Below, in pieces: positions 7,664-14,600 of a DNA stretch of 21,540 nt. The position numbers were made by a program, and so were the translations under genes. The number at the start of each line of letters is the position of its first letter. The stretch's first letter is position 1. The notes beneath the pieces are model-generated. The model saw only the letters and a list, made by a program, of their open reading frames with translations, was not told where the DNA came from and ran no database searches. The DNA is from an uncultured Erysipelotrichaceae bacterium (GTDB lineage Bacteria; Bacillota_I; Bacilli_A; Erysipelotrichales; Erysipelotrichaceae), in the NCBI GenBank assembly GCA_902784015.1, contig CACZTC010000010.1, positions 1 to 21,540 on the forward strand, written 5' to 3'.

Positions 7664-8764
7664 CTATACATTGAAGCGGAAGAAGACAATATCTCCATCC
7701 TGCATCAAATATTCTTTTCCTTCAATTCTAATTTTCCCATGCTCCCTTAATGCTACTTCTGATTTATATTCCATGAAATCTTCATAACTATATATCTCTG
7801 CTTTAATAAAACCTTTCTCAAAGTCAGTATGAATAATACCAGCGCACTCTGGTGCTTTCATACCTTCTTTAAATGTCCAAGCTCTACATTCTGGCTCCCC
7901 AACTGTAAAAAAAGTTCTTAAGCCTAATAAATGATAAGCAACCTTTATTATCTTTTCCAAGCCTGATTCTTCAATGCCAAGATCATTTAAGAAAGCTTCT
8001 CTTTCTTCTTTATCTAAGCTTGATAATTCCTCTTCTATTTTAGCGCTAATTGGAATACACTGGCTTCCTTCTTTTTCTGCAAATTCTTTTACTTTAAGGA
8101 ATAAGTCATTATTATCAACTTCAGCTATATCTTCTTCGCTCATATTTGCGATATATATCATTGGTTTTCTTGTGAGTAAGCCAAAGCCTTTTAATACTTC
8201 TTCATCATTATCATCTAAATCTAATAATCTTAAGCTCGTACCTGCTTTTAAAGCTTCTTCAAATTTGATTAATGAATTATATTCTCTTAAAGCATCTTTA
8301 TCCTTAGTTTGAGCTTTTTTCTGAATACGGGCGATACGATTTTGAACAGTTTCTAAATCAGCTAAGCATAATTCTAAATTTATTTCTTCAATATCGCGAA
8401 TTGGATCAACACTACCTTCAACATGTTCTATATTCTCATTAATAAAGCATCTTACCACATGACATATTGCATCAGTCTCTCTAATATTAGCCAAGAATTG
8501 ATTGCCTAAACCTTCACCTTTTGAGGCACCTTTTACTAAGCCCGCAATATCAGTAAATTCAAAAGTTGTATAAATGGTTTTTTTTGGATTATAGTATTTC
8601 ACAAATTCTTCCATTCTTTCATCTGGCACCTCCACCACCCCAACATTAGGGTTGATGGTAGCGAATGGATAATTCTCTGCCAATACTTTACTATTAGTAA
8701 TTGCGTTAAATAAAGTTGATTTGCCTACATTAGGTAAACCAACTATTCCTGCTGTTAATGCCAT
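7664..8764 (-). CDS. ychF: Redox/stress-linked ribosome-binding ATPase YchF (Obg family)
   Basis: The 366-residue protein has the P-loop GLPNVGKST (9-17), the switch region TDIAGLVKGASKGEGLGNQFL (71 onward), and the altered specificity motif NMSEED in place of NKxD. That change is the known basis for ATP rather than GTP preference in YchF/Ola1 proteins. A coiled-coil insert (EEINLELCLADLETVQNRIARI) and a C-terminal TGS domain (RTFFTVGEPECRAWTFKEGMKAPECAGIIH) follow. It binds ribosomes and is linked to stress responses in other bacteria. GAGGA (8772-8776) is 7 nt upstream. It is third from last in the operon, 3 nt after DUF951. Confidence 0.95.
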   Translation of the reverse strand: MALTAGIVGLPNVGKSTLFNAITNSKVLAENYPFATINPNVGVVEVPDERMEEFVKYYNPKKTIYTTFEFTDIAGLVKGASKGEGLGNQFLANIRETDAICHVVRCFINENIEHVEGSVDPIRDIEEINLELCLADLETVQNRIARIQKKAQTKDKDALREYNSLIKFEEALKAGTSLRLLDLDDNDEEVLKGFGLLTRKPMIYIANMSEEDIAEVDNNDLFLKVKEFAEKEGSQCIPISAKIEEELSSLDKEEREAFLNDLGIEESGLEKIIKVAYHLLGLRTFFTVGEPECRAWTFKEGMKAPECAGIIHTDFEKGFIKAEIYSYEDFMEYKSEVALREHGKIRIEGKEYLMQDGDIVFFRFNV

Positions 8765-8767
8765 AGC

Positions 8768-8968
8768 TTATTCCTCATCACTTTCTAAAATGATGCGTAC
8801 GGCTTTTTTTTCAAAGTCATGTCTAGAAAACATCACGATTGCCCCACATCCTTCACATTTAACTTTTATATCTGCTCCCATGCGGATAATTTGCCAGTTT
8901 TTGGATTTCTTACATGGATGCATTTTTTTCATTTCTACAATGTCATATAACTTATAGCCTTGAATCAT
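8768..8968 (-). CDS. DUF951 family small protein (YyzM-like)
   Basis: The 66-residue protein matches DUF951: YDIVEMKKMHPCKKSKNWQI, then IRMGADIKVKCEGCGAIVM, then SRHDFEKK. One Cys lies in HPC and two in CEGCG, together with a His, which may bind a metal, although family function is unknown. In many Bacillota it lies directly before ychF, as here (3 nt gap). Its start overlaps the end of folD by 4 nt, so translation is coupled. A very conserved neighbourhood with ychF hints at a ribosome-related role, but this is inference. Confidence 0.9.
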   Translation of the reverse strand: MIQGYKLYDIVEMKKMHPCKKSKNWQIIRMGADIKVKCEGCGAIVMFSRHDFEKKAVRIILESDEE

Positions 8969-9822
8969 AATACCATCCTTCTTTTATATGATAATAAAGT
9001 ATTACTCAACAACATACATATCGTCATCGGACCTACCCCTTTTGGGACTGGTGTGATAGCTTTAGCTATATCACATACTTTATCAAAGTCCACATCCCCA
9101 CATAATTTACCTTCTTCATCTTTATTTATACCAACATCAATTACATAAGCCCCATCTTTAACATAATTATCATCTACCATCTTAGCTCTACCAATCGCAA
9201 CAACGAGAATATCTGCTTCTTTACATAAGGCTTCAATATTCTTTGTTTTAGAATGAGCGATTGTAACTGTGGCATTTTCATTTTGAAGAAGTCGCGCAAT
9301 AGGAGTACCTACTAATTTACTTCTTCCTATCACAACAGCTCTCTTACCAGCTATCTCACATTCCATCTTCTTTAATAATTCCATTATGCCTAAAGGTGTA
9401 CAAGGATAAAAGCCTCCCTCTTCACCTAAAAATAATTTACCTACATTAATTGGTGTTAAACCATCAACATCCTTATCAGGATTAATACAAGCGATAGCCC
9501 TAGCTTCATCAAAGCCTTTTGGTAAAGGTAATTGTAAAAGAATACCATCAATCTCATCATCTTTACTAAGATCAACTAATAAATTCTCTAATTCTTCTTG
9601 ACTAATATCTTCTTCAAGATGCTTAGTAATAGTATTAATACCTATTTCTGCACATGCTTTCTCTTTTCCTTTTATATAAGAAAGAGAAGCATGATTATTA
9701 CCGACTAAGATAACTGCAAGTTTAGGAAGTCTATATCCTTTCTTTGCATAATCTTCTATTTCTAATGCCATCTTTTCTTTTAATTCTTTACTTAATTCGT
9801 TTCCATAAATAATATTAGCCAT
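8965..9822 (-). CDS. folD: Bifunctional methylenetetrahydrofolate dehydrogenase/cyclohydrolase
   Basis: The 285-residue enzyme interconverts 5,10-methylene-THF, 5,10-methenyl-THF and 10-formyl-THF. The active-site Tyr49 and Lys53 are in SYIKGKEKAC, QLPLPKG follows, and DKDVDGLTPINVGKL is the folate-site signature. The Rossmann loop for NAD(P) is VVIGRSKLVGTPIARLL, and the C-terminal TPVPKGVGPMTICMLLSNTL is present. The length is normal. AAGGAGTGG (9827-9835), lying over the dtd stop codon, is the ribosome site. It starts 1 nt after dtd and overlaps DUF951 by 4 nt. Confidence 0.96.
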   Translation of the reverse strand: MANIIYGNELSKELKEKMALEIEDYAKKGYRLPKLAVILVGNNHASLSYIKGKEKACAEIGINTITKHLEEDISQEELENLLVDLSKDDEIDGILLQLPLPKGFDEARAIACINPDKDVDGLTPINVGKLFLGEEGGFYPCTPLGIMELLKKMECEIAGKRAVVIGRSKLVGTPIARLLQNENATVTIAHSKTKNIEALCKEADILVVAIGRAKMVDDNYVKDGAYVIDVGINKDEEGKLCGDVDFDKVCDIAKAITPVPKGVGPMTICMLLSNTLLSYKRRMVL

Positions 9823-9823
9823 T

Positions 9824-10270
9824 TTACCACTCCTTAGAATCTATAATTATTGTTACAGGACCATCATTTAATAATGATACTTTCATTTCGCTACCAAAGA
9901 TTCCTTCTTCTACTTTAATATTTAATTTACGTAATTCTTCATTAAATAATATATATAATCTTTCAGCTATTTCTGGCTTAGCTGCTTTAGTAAATGAAGG
10001 TCTATTACCTTTATTAGTATCACCATATAAAGTAAATTGAGAAATAGATAAGAGAGATCCATTTACATCAATTAAACTTTTATTCATTTTACCTTCTTCA
10101 TCTTCAAATATTCTTAACTTACTTATTTTATTAGCCATTTTTATTATTATATTCTCATCGTCGTCTTCACTAATTCCAACTAATACTAAAAAGCCTATAT
10201 TTATTTGACCATTAATATTACCTTCAATTGTGACTTTAGCTTCGCTGACTCTTTGAATAACTGTTCTCAT
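9824..10270 (-). CDS. dtd: D-aminoacyl-tRNA deacylase
   Basis: The 148-residue homodimeric enzyme removes D-amino acids (and Gly) wrongly attached to tRNA. Diagnostic motifs are SQFTLYGD (77-84) and the cross-subunit NDGPVT (135-140), whose Gly-Pro pair rejects L-aminoacyl substrates. The opening MRTVIQRVSEAKVTIEG is also typical. It is the first gene of a six-gene minus operon (dtd-folD-DUF951-ychF-darA-GNAT). There is no Shine-Dalgarno; an extended -10, TGATATAAT, ends 7 nt before the ATG. In other Bacillota dtd usually follows relA, so this placement is different. Confidence 0.95.
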   Translation of the reverse strand: MRTVIQRVSEAKVTIEGNINGQINIGFLVLVGISEDDDENIIIKMANKISKLRIFEDEEGKMNKSLIDVNGSLLSISQFTLYGDTNKGNRPSFTKAAKPEIAERLYILFNEELRKLNIKVEEGIFGSEMKVSLLNDGPVTIIIDSKEW

Positions 10271-10277
10271 ATTTGAA

Positions 10278-10286
10278 ATTATATCA
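10278..10286 (-). promoter_or_regulatory. Extended -10 promoter of the dtd operon (leaderless start)
   Basis: On the minus strand TGA precedes a perfect TATAAT (10278-10283). Seven nt separate it from the dtd ATG at 10270, so the mRNA probably starts at the start codon. The -35 is weak, as is common with extended -10 promoters. Confidence 0.55.
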
Positions 10287-10322
10287 TTTCTTAAGACAAG
10301 CGAAAAAGAAGAATATACAAGC

Positions 10323-10336
10323 TGTAAGCGTTTTCA
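10323..10336 (+). promoter_or_regulatory. Candidate cre site (CcpA catabolite-control operator)
   Basis: TGTAAGCGTTTTCA fits 14 of 15 positions of the cre consensus WTGNAARCGNWWWCA; the preceding base is C instead of A/T. It lies between the divergent dtd and CHAP genes, centred about 78 nt upstream of the predicted CHAP transcript start and about 60 nt upstream of the dtd start. An upstream site could activate as well as repress. Confidence 0.5.
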
Positions 10337-10339
10337 TTA

Positions 10340-10356
10340 TGTTAGAAATATGTGAA
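10340..10356 (+). promoter_or_regulatory. WalR-box-like direct repeat
   Basis: TGTTAG and TGTGAA begin 11 nt apart, the spacing of the WalR (YycF) box TGTWAH-N5-TGTWAH; each half has one mismatch. It ends 14 nt before the -35 of a CHAP wall hydrolase gene, the class of gene that WalRK controls in other Bacillota. This is suggestive only. Confidence 0.3.
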
Positions 10357-10370
10357 ATGTAGCTAATTTG

Positions 10371-10400
10371 TTGAAAAATAGGTCTCAAAAGTCATAAAAT
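10371..10400 (+). promoter_or_regulatory. Promoter of the CHAP hydrolase gene (leaderless start)
   Basis: TTGAAA (10371-10376), 18 nt spacer and TAAAAT (10395-10400) are followed by 6 nt and the ATG at 10407. Both boxes are good and there is no Shine-Dalgarno, making this the clearest predicted leaderless gene here. Confidence 0.6.
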
Positions 10401-10406
10401 ATACGT

Positions 10407-11585
10407 ATGTTGAAAAATTTAAAGTCGACATCACGGTTGGGTAGTTTTTATGCGGGCATAGCTGTTGCATCTATATGCATAGCAGCATTACCAGCATCAA
10501 TAGTCTTAGCTAATAGCGAAGATGAGGCAGCTATAAGACCATTAATTGAAATCAGCATGGCTGATGTCAATCCTAATGAAACCTTAAAGAATGCCATCAT
10601 TGAAGCTAAAGTAGCTCAAGATGATTCATTAAGCTTATCTGATCTAGATATCGATAAAAGTAAAATAGAAATAAATGGCTTCGATAGAAATCAAAGTGGT
10701 ATTCAGAATGTTACAGCTAGAGTATCTCTAACAAGCGAAGGAGATTCTTCAACATTAGCTTATACATTCATCCAGGATGTTACTGTAAAGATGGTAAAGA
10801 CTGGTGCTCCACAATTAAAGCTGAAGAGTGAGTCGGTTATAGTAAATAATGGTGATAGCTTTATCCCTACTAACTATATTGCCTATATTAATGATGATTC
10901 TGGTGTTCTACCAATGTTGGAAATCGAAGAAAACGTTAATATGGAAGAAGACGGAACTTATCCTGTAACTTATACCGCTATTGATATCGAGGGAAATAAA
11001 ACAACTGCCGAATTATTAGTTGAAGTTAAGACTCCAGAAGAAGTAATTCGCGCTAGAGAAGAAGCTGAAAGAAAAGCTCGTGAAGAAGCTGAGAGATTAG
11101 AAGCTGAAAGACTTGCTGAAGAAGAAAGAATCCGTCAGGAAGAAGAAGCTGCTAGAATAGCTGCTGAGCAAGCAGCTGCAGCTCAAGCTGCCCAAGCAGC
11201 TCAACAAGCAGCACAAAATAGTACTACCACTTATGCGAACACTCCGGTTTATGGATCTGGTTATAACCCATATGGTGGCGGTTGGTCTAACTGTACTTGG
11301 GGAGCTTGGGAATTAGCTTACCAATATGGTGGCGTCGCTTTACCTAGCTGGGGTAATGCAGGATCATGGGTATGGGGTGCCCAAGCTTCAGGTTATGCAA
11401 CTGGATCAGAGCCAAGAGCTAATGCCATCGCTGTTTATACTAATCATGTAGCTTATGTAGATGGTGTTGAAGGCGGATCAGTTCATATCCAAGAAGGTGG
11501 TTATCTAGGACATTATATGTCTAGATGGGTATCTCCATATAGTGATGGTTCACAAGCCTTAATTGGTTATATATATTTACCATAA
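10407..11585 (+). CDS. Secreted CHAP-domain peptidoglycan hydrolase with coiled coil
   Basis: The 392-residue exported protein starts with a signal peptide (hydrophobic 12-34, likely cut near VLA-NSE). A beta-rich domain (about 48-130) and an Ig-like domain (about 134-208, with GTYPVTYTAIDIEGNKTT) come next. They are followed by a charged, Ala/Glu-rich coiled coil (211-270) and a C-terminal CHAP domain (about 285-392). The CHAP catalytic Cys296 is in SNCTWGAWE and His347 is in NHVAYV; WGNAGSWVWGA and the polar HIQEGGY complete the fold. CHAP enzymes cut peptide bonds or amide links in murein; the coiled coil resembles that of PcsB-like division hydrolases. It is a single-gene unit with a strong promoter, candidate cre and WalR sites upstream, and a terminator. 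A role in cell separation or wall turnover is inferred. Confidence 0.9.
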   Translation: MLKNLKSTSRLGSFYAGIAVASICIAALPASIVLANSEDEAAIRPLIEISMADVNPNETLKNAIIEAKVAQDDSLSLSDLDIDKSKIEINGFDRNQSGIQNVTARVSLTSEGDSSTLAYTFIQDVTVKMVKTGAPQLKLKSESVIVNNGDSFIPTNYIAYINDDSGVLPMLEIEENVNMEEDGTYPVTYTAIDIEGNKTTAELLVEVKTPEEVIRAREEAERKAREEAERLEAERLAEEERIRQEEEAARIAAEQAAAAQAAQAAQQAAQNSTTTYANTPVYGSGYNPYGGGWSNCTWGAWELAYQYGGVALPSWGNAGSWVWGAQASGYATGSEPRANAIAVYTNHVAYVDGVEGGSVHIQEGGYLGHYMSRWVSPYSDGSQALIGYIYLP

Positions 11586-11587
11586 CA

Positions 11588-11622
11588 ATAAAAGCCAAGA
11601 TGATTAATTCTTGGCTTTTTTA
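11588..11622. terminator. Bidirectional rho-independent terminator
   Basis: AAAAGCCAAGA (11590-11600) pairs with TCTTGGCTTTT (11609-11619) over an 8-nt loop. T-rich sequence follows on the plus strand and A-rich sequence precedes it, so it can stop both the CHAP gene and the convergent ATPase gene. Confidence 0.85.
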
Positions 11623-11626
11623 ATAG

Positions 11627-13981
11627 CTATTCTTTAACCTTTAATAAACGTAATGCATTTATTATACATAATAGAGCTACTCCCGTATCCGCAAATATTG
11701 CCATCCACATATCAGCTTTACCTAAGGCCCCTAATATTAATATCAATATTTTTATTAATATAGCTCCAACAATATTTTCTTTTGCGACTTGGATAATTCT
11801 TTTTGAATTCTTATAAGCTAGCGGCACTTTAGCTATATTATCATCCATAACTACAATATCTGAGGCTTCAATAGCCGCATCACTTCCTAAGCCTCCCATA
11901 GCTATACCAACTTCAGCTTCTAATAATACAGGCGCATCATTTAAACCATCTCCCACAAAAGCGCATGGACCTTCTGTTTGAATATTTCTTACTTTTTCAA
12001 CTTTTTCTTGAGGTAGACATTCACTATATGCTTCATTTATATCTAATATATTAACTACTTCTTCAACAATACTATTAGTATCTCCTGAAACTAAGACAGT
12101 TTTAATATTTAAATCCTTTAATTCATTAATTGTCTTTTTCGCATTATCTTTTATTTCATCTTTTAATAATATACAGCCTTCATATTTATTATTTTTAGCA
12201 ACATATATATTACTAGTTTTATGATAAAGCGGAACATCTATATTGCTTTCTTGCATGAATTTATAATTACCAACCAATATATCATCACCATGTATATTAG
12301 CTTTTATACCTCTACCTGCTATCTCTTGAATATCTTTTATATTACTATCTTTTATTTCTATATCTTTTTGAATAGCTTTAGCTAAAGGATGATTAGAATT
12401 CATTTCGGCTAAAGCAGCTAACTCTAATATTTCATCCTTATTTGAAGCATCTTTTATTTCCGCTACAACAAATTCCCCTTTTGTGATAGTTCCTGTTTTA
12501 TCAAAAATAATATTCTTTATTTGACTTAAGCTTTCTATTACATCTGCTCCTTTTACTAATATCCCTTTTCTAGATAAACCACCAATCCCCGCAAAGAATG
12601 ATAAAGGAATAGATATAACTAGAGCGCACGGACAAGATATAACTAAAAATGTACACGCTCTATATATACCGCTATTTATATCTTTAGTTATTATATATGT
12701 AAAGCAAGCTGTTAATATCGCAGCAACCACAACTAATGGCGTATAATATTTCGCAAATTTAGTAATAAATCTTTCGTGACTTGATTTCTTTATTTCCGCT
12801 TCTTCTATTAAAGATAAGATTTTTTGGACAGAAGAATCTGCGAATCTCTTAGTTGTCTTTATTTTTATGACGCCTGTTTCATTAACCGTTCCACTAATTA
12901 CTTCATCTCCAACATCAACATCTTTTAAAATAGATTCTCCTGTTAAAGAGGAAGTATTAAGGCTAGAACTACCTTCTATAATGATGCCATCAAGCGCTAT
13001 TTTCTCGCCTGGCTTTACTATTATTATTTCCCCTATTTCTACTTCACTAGGATCAATTCTAATTATTTCACCATTTCTTATCACATTAGCTATATCACTT
13101 CTAATATCCATTAATGAGCTAATTGATTTACGTGAATGTTTAACAGCTAAGTCTTGTAAGAATTCGCCTACTTGATAAAAAAGCATTACCGCTGTAGCCT
13201 CACTATATTCTCCTAAATATATAGCCGCAATTGTAGCTATAGCCATCAAAAAATTCTCATCAAATAATTGTCCCTTACCTATATTTTTAATAGCTTTTAA
13301 TAAAACATCATAACCTAAGATTAAATAAGCTATTAATACTATTATTGTCTTGAGATTAGCTGATAAAAATAAACTAATAATAAATAATATAAGCCCAATA
13401 ATTAATCTAGAAATGATTAATTTATCATTATCCATTTCTATTTCTTGAGATCCTTCTTCAAAATAGATAATTGCTTCTTCCTCTTCTTTTTTAGTTATTT
13501 CATATACTTCCTTTTTTATTTTTTCTAAATCTGCATCTTCACATTCAAAACTAATTCTTTCATGAATATAACTAACATATACATTATTGATACCCTTAAT
13601 CTCATTTAATTTTTCTTCTAAATGTTTAGCACAATTCTCGCAGTCGAGACCTTCTATTCTATATTTTCTTGTTTTATCATTTTCAATTATTATTCTTTCT
13701 TCTTCATGATGATGGTGGTGATCATGATGACAGCTACAATGATCATGGCATTCATGATGTTCTTCTTCTACATCTATCTCTGGCTCTAATTCTTTGATAA
13801 TATTAATAGCTTCTTCTTTAATCTTATTAAAATTATCTTCTTCACATATAAAAGAAAAAATACAATCAGGATATATTACTTCAACATCACTGATGCCTTC
13901 TATTTCTTTTAATTCTTTTTCTAATTCTAAGGCGCAATTATTACAATCTAAGCCTTCTAAATATAATTGATATTTCTTCAT
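11627..13981 (-). CDS. Zn2+/Cd2+/Pb2+-type P1B ATPase with two HMA domains
   Basis: The 784-residue membrane pump exports divalent soft metals. From ATG 13981 it has a first HMA domain with GLDCNNC (10-16) and a linker with 11 His and 3 Cys within about 19 residues (75-92). A second HMA domain follows with GLDCENC (111-117), then paired membrane helices and the actuator TSSLTGES. The transmembrane metal site is SCPCALVISIP (CPC at 450-452) and the phosphorylation motif is DKTGTITKG (Asp494). NSNHPLAKAI, GDGLNDAPVL and FADTGVALLCIINALRLL (the helix-8 Asp of the Zn/Cd class) complete it. CPC plus this Asp favours ZntA/CadA over copper pumps. I prefer ATG 13981 over the TTG at 14005, which lies inside the operator. 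There is no clear Shine-Dalgarno. Confidence 0.93.
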   Translation of the reverse strand: MKKYQLYLEGLDCNNCALELEKELKEIEGISDVEVIYPDCIFSFICEEDNFNKIKEEAINIIKELEPEIDVEEEHHECHDHCSCHHDHHHHHEEERIIIENDKTRKYRIEGLDCENCAKHLEEKLNEIKGINNVYVSYIHERISFECEDADLEKIKKEVYEITKKEEEEAIIYFEEGSQEIEMDNDKLIISRLIIGLILFIISLFLSANLKTIIVLIAYLILGYDVLLKAIKNIGKGQLFDENFLMAIATIAAIYLGEYSEATAVMLFYQVGEFLQDLAVKHSRKSISSLMDIRSDIANVIRNGEIIRIDPSEVEIGEIIIVKPGEKIALDGIIIEGSSSLNTSSLTGESILKDVDVGDEVISGTVNETGVIKIKTTKRFADSSVQKILSLIEEAEIKKSSHERFITKFAKYYTPLVVVAAILTACFTYIITKDINSGIYRACTFLVISCPCALVISIPLSFFAGIGGLSRKGILVKGADVIESLSQIKNIIFDKTGTITKGEFVVAEIKDASNKDEILELAALAEMNSNHPLAKAIQKDIEIKDSNIKDIQEIAGRGIKANIHGDDILVGNYKFMQESNIDVPLYHKTSNIYVAKNNKYEGCILLKDEIKDNAKKTINELKDLNIKTVLVSGDTNSIVEEVVNILDINEAYSECLPQEKVEKVRNIQTEGPCAFVGDGLNDAPVLLEAEVGIAMGGLGSDAAIEASDIVVMDDNIAKVPLAYKNSKRIIQVAKENIVGAILIKILILILGALGKADMWMAIFADTGVALLCIINALRLLKVKE

Positions 13982-13982
13982 A

Positions 13983-14012
13983 ATAATAGTTGAACAATTG
14001 TTCAACTATTAT
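13983..14012. promoter_or_regulatory. 30-bp perfect palindrome: likely ArsR/SmtB-type metal-responsive operator
   Basis: The half-site ATAATAGTTGAACAA is followed immediately by its exact reverse complement. The core TGAACAATTGTTCA matches the 12-2-12 operators of ArsR/SmtB-family repressors (ZiaR, CzrA and CadC types). It begins 1 nt upstream of the ATPase ATG and covers the predicted transcript start and the end of the -10. No repressor gene is in the window. Confidence 0.75.
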
Positions 14013-14039
14013 ATTATTATACGCATTTATATTAGTCAA
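14011..14039 (-). promoter_or_regulatory. Promoter of the metal ATPase gene
   Basis: TTGACT (14034-14039), 17-nt spacer and TAATAT (14011-14016) on the minus strand. The start of transcription would fall at about 14004, inside the palindrome, so repressor binding would block it. The leader would be about 23 nt. Confidence 0.5.
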
Positions 14040-14044
14040 TAAGC

Positions 14045-14563
14045 TTAAGCTTTCTTTTCTAATTCTTTATAATATTCAATTCCTTTTATATCTTTTATTT
14101 GGTAAATACCATTATCTTCTCTCATCAAATTAGCTTTAAAAGATCTACCTTTTATAAAATTACATTTTTCTAATACAGCTTGCATAGCTTTATTATCTTC
14201 ATTGATATAAGCTTCTACTTTTTCACAATATTTATGCTCTTTTAATATATTAGTAAATTCATTTAAGGCTTTAGTACCTTGGCCTTTATTTATATATTTA
14301 TCTTTTATTACTAAATCTAATTCACCTACTTTATCTATTATTATGACTTCAACTTTGCCTATCATTTCTTCCTCTTCATAAATACCATAGCTTATTAATC
14401 TTCTCCCTTCTGCTTCGCCACGATTAAGAGCCTCAATATAACTATCAGCTTTATCGCCTTCAAAAGGTATATTAATAGCCATCAAGCATAAAGATTGATT
14501 GATATCTTTATATAAATCTTCAATCATTTTATGATTAATATTTTCATTCTTTTTAAGCATCAT
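14045..14563 (-). CDS. GNAT-family N-acetyltransferase
   Basis: The product is 172 residues from the second of three consecutive ATG codons (14566, 14563, 14560). I favour 14563 because TATACT (14571-14576) ends 7 nt upstream and there is no Shine-Dalgarno. GNAT features are EEEMIGKVEVIIID, then LDLVIKDKYINKGQGTKALN (the acetyl-CoA loop Q/RxxGxG/A) and INEDNKAMQAVLEKCNFI (motif B, N..A....K..F). This layout is close to RimJ/RimL-type enzymes. The substrate is unknown. It is divergent from the HAD gene with only about 35 bp between starts. Confidence 0.8.
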   Translation of the reverse strand: MMLKKNENINHKMIEDLYKDINQSLCLMAINIPFEGDKADSYIEALNRGEAEGRRLISYGIYEEEEMIGKVEVIIIDKVGELDLVIKDKYINKGQGTKALNEFTNILKEHKYCEKVEAYINEDNKAMQAVLEKCNFIKGRSFKANLMREDNGIYQIKDIKGIEYYKELEKKA

Positions 14564-14570
14564 CATCTTT

Positions 14571-14593
14571 AGTATATCTTATTATGTTATTAT
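14571..14593. promoter_or_regulatory. Overlapping divergent promoters of the GNAT and HAD genes
   Basis: TATACT on the minus strand (14571-14576) lies 7 nt before ATG 14563, and TATTAT on the plus strand (14588-14593) lies 7 nt before ATG 14601. Each gene's -35 region would fall in the other gene's start region. No good -35 is visible for either. Confidence 0.4.
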
Positions 14594-14600
14594 TTTACTT

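Noticed and set aside
7974..8312. 112-codon plus-strand ORF
   Set aside because: It lies wholly within ychF, is Ser/Leu-rich and has no ribosome site; it is an antisense shadow.
12867..13175. 102-codon plus-strand ORF
   Set aside because: It is antisense to the actuator domain of the metal ATPase, with no promoter or ribosome site.
11627..14005. Longer ATPase start at TTG 14005
   Set aside because: It lies inside the operator palindrome and at the predicted transcript start with no ribosome site; ATG 13981 begins directly at the HMA domain.
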